Shown here one piece after another: positions 6,126-6,602 of a DNA stretch of 6,602 nt. Location: NCBI GenBank assembly GCA_011682565.1, contig JAACEJ010000206.1:1-6602 (forward strand), in the 5' to 3' direction. Source of the stretch: Actinomycetota bacterium. GTDB taxonomy: Bacteria > Zhuqueibacterota > Zhuqueibacteria > Residuimicrobiales > Krinioviventaceae. Below the pieces are notes generated by a model. It saw only the letters and a list, made by a program, of their open reading frames with translations. It was not told where the DNA came from and made no database searches. The position numbers and the translations under genes were made by a program. Positions within the stretch are counted from its first letter, which is position 1; every line of letters starts with the position of its first letter.

Positions 6126-6602
6126 TTAATGTTGATTCCTATATTTTTTTAAAACAAAATTTACTCCCTTCGCACCACTATAAAGTTCAACATTCGTCAT
6201 TGGTTTATATGAATACAGTTCTATAAATGCCTCATGCTTTGAAGTATATGGATTCAAGTATGGAATTTTTAGAAAATAATGATCTTTTTGTTTTTCATCA
6301 GACTCATCTTCCATTAATTTAAACAATTTTTCTGTCCAATCTGGGATTTGCATATCTCTGCCCTGAGATATAGTAGACAATATTAAATTGTTGTGGTTTC
6401 TTAATTCAATTAGAAGCTCAGGCACTGGTTGGTTGCTTAAATTTTTAAGATGATATTTTTTATAATATAGTTCTTGTAGTTCAATTTCTTCCTTCCCTTG
6501 GAATAATTTAACATGTATTTTATCAGCAAGAAAATGAAATGATTTTTTATCAAATATTTTTGTATTTACAATTTCTATACATTCTACGATCGGTGTTTTC
6601 TT
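6126..6602 (-). CDS. Hypothetical protein, C-terminal 158 residues (5' end beyond the right edge)
   Basis: The minus-strand frame is open from the window edge to TAA 6128-6126, giving 158 visible residues. A GTG at 6425 lies within this frame (visible residue 60, in SNQPVPELL) but is unlikely to be the start, because the codons before it continue the same protein-like pattern (for example KIHVKLFQGKEEIELQELYY at 28-47). I do not recognise a named family. Alternating hydrophobic stretches suggest a mostly beta domain with two blocks: residues 25-80 and IPYLNPYTSKHEAFIELY at 113-130, followed by SGAKGVNF. From memory, similar blocks occur in small membrane-anchored proteins whose soluble beta-sandwich follows one or two transmembrane helices. 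Any such helix would lie outside the window, and this is a guess. No cofactor or catalytic motif is visible. The coding DNA is clearly more AT-rich than valS or recG, hinting at acquired DNA. Confidence 0.75.
   Translation of the reverse strand, partial: KKTPIVECIEIVNTKIFDKKSFHFLADKIHVKLFQGKEEIELQELYYKKYHLKNLSNQPVPELLIELRNHNNLILSTISQGRDMQIPDWTEKLFKLMEDESDEKQKDHYFLKIPYLNPYTSKHEAFIELYSYKPMTNVELYSGAKGVNFVLKKYRNQH

Noticed and set aside
6106..6127. Terminator-like ACCT/AGGT hairpin followed by six Ts on the plus strand
   Set aside because: The stem is only four base pairs, and its T-run faces the plus strand, where there is no gene to terminate; as a minus-strand terminator it lacks a T-run.

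Overview
The window holds four housekeeping-type genes packed head to tail on the minus strand (left about 5.7 kb), followed on the right by about 0.9 kb of AT-rich, accessory-looking DNA, also on the minus strand. The exported DUF4139 protein, with a signal peptide, points to a Gram-negative (diderm) bacterium. The short cyclic-nucleotide-binding protein and the ValRS style remind me of Desulfobacterota or related candidate lineages, but that placement is from memory and weak.

Layout in the direction of transcription (right to left). The right edge cuts a gene of unknown function (6126-6602). After a 183-bp AT-rich gap comes a HicB-family antitoxin gene (5730-5942). It has a full-length body and a well-placed Shine-Dalgarno, but an ATA codon where the ATG should be. 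No HicA toxin gene is visible on either side. An imperfect inverted repeat (5692-5727) then separates this region from the core cluster.

The core cluster is: a single-domain cyclic-nucleotide-binding protein (5133-5672), valS (2352-5096) after a 36-nt gap, an exported DUF4139 protein (841-2196) after a 155-nt gap, and the N-terminal 271 codons of recG (1-813) after a 27-nt gap. The spacing suggests one transcript or two closely spaced ones. I see no convincing rho-independent terminator between these genes.

The 155-nt valS/DUF4139 gap is the only sizeable space in the cluster. It contains three perfect nested or adjacent inverted repeats that could fold as a three-way junction, and a 25-codon ORF whose TGA overlaps the GTG start of the DUF4139 gene.

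No rRNA, tRNA, CRISPR array or complete mobile element was found. I found no clearly undescribed multi-gene system. The best leads are the start-less hicB, the structured leader before the DUF4139 gene, and a Thr in place of the first His of the ValRS HIGH motif.
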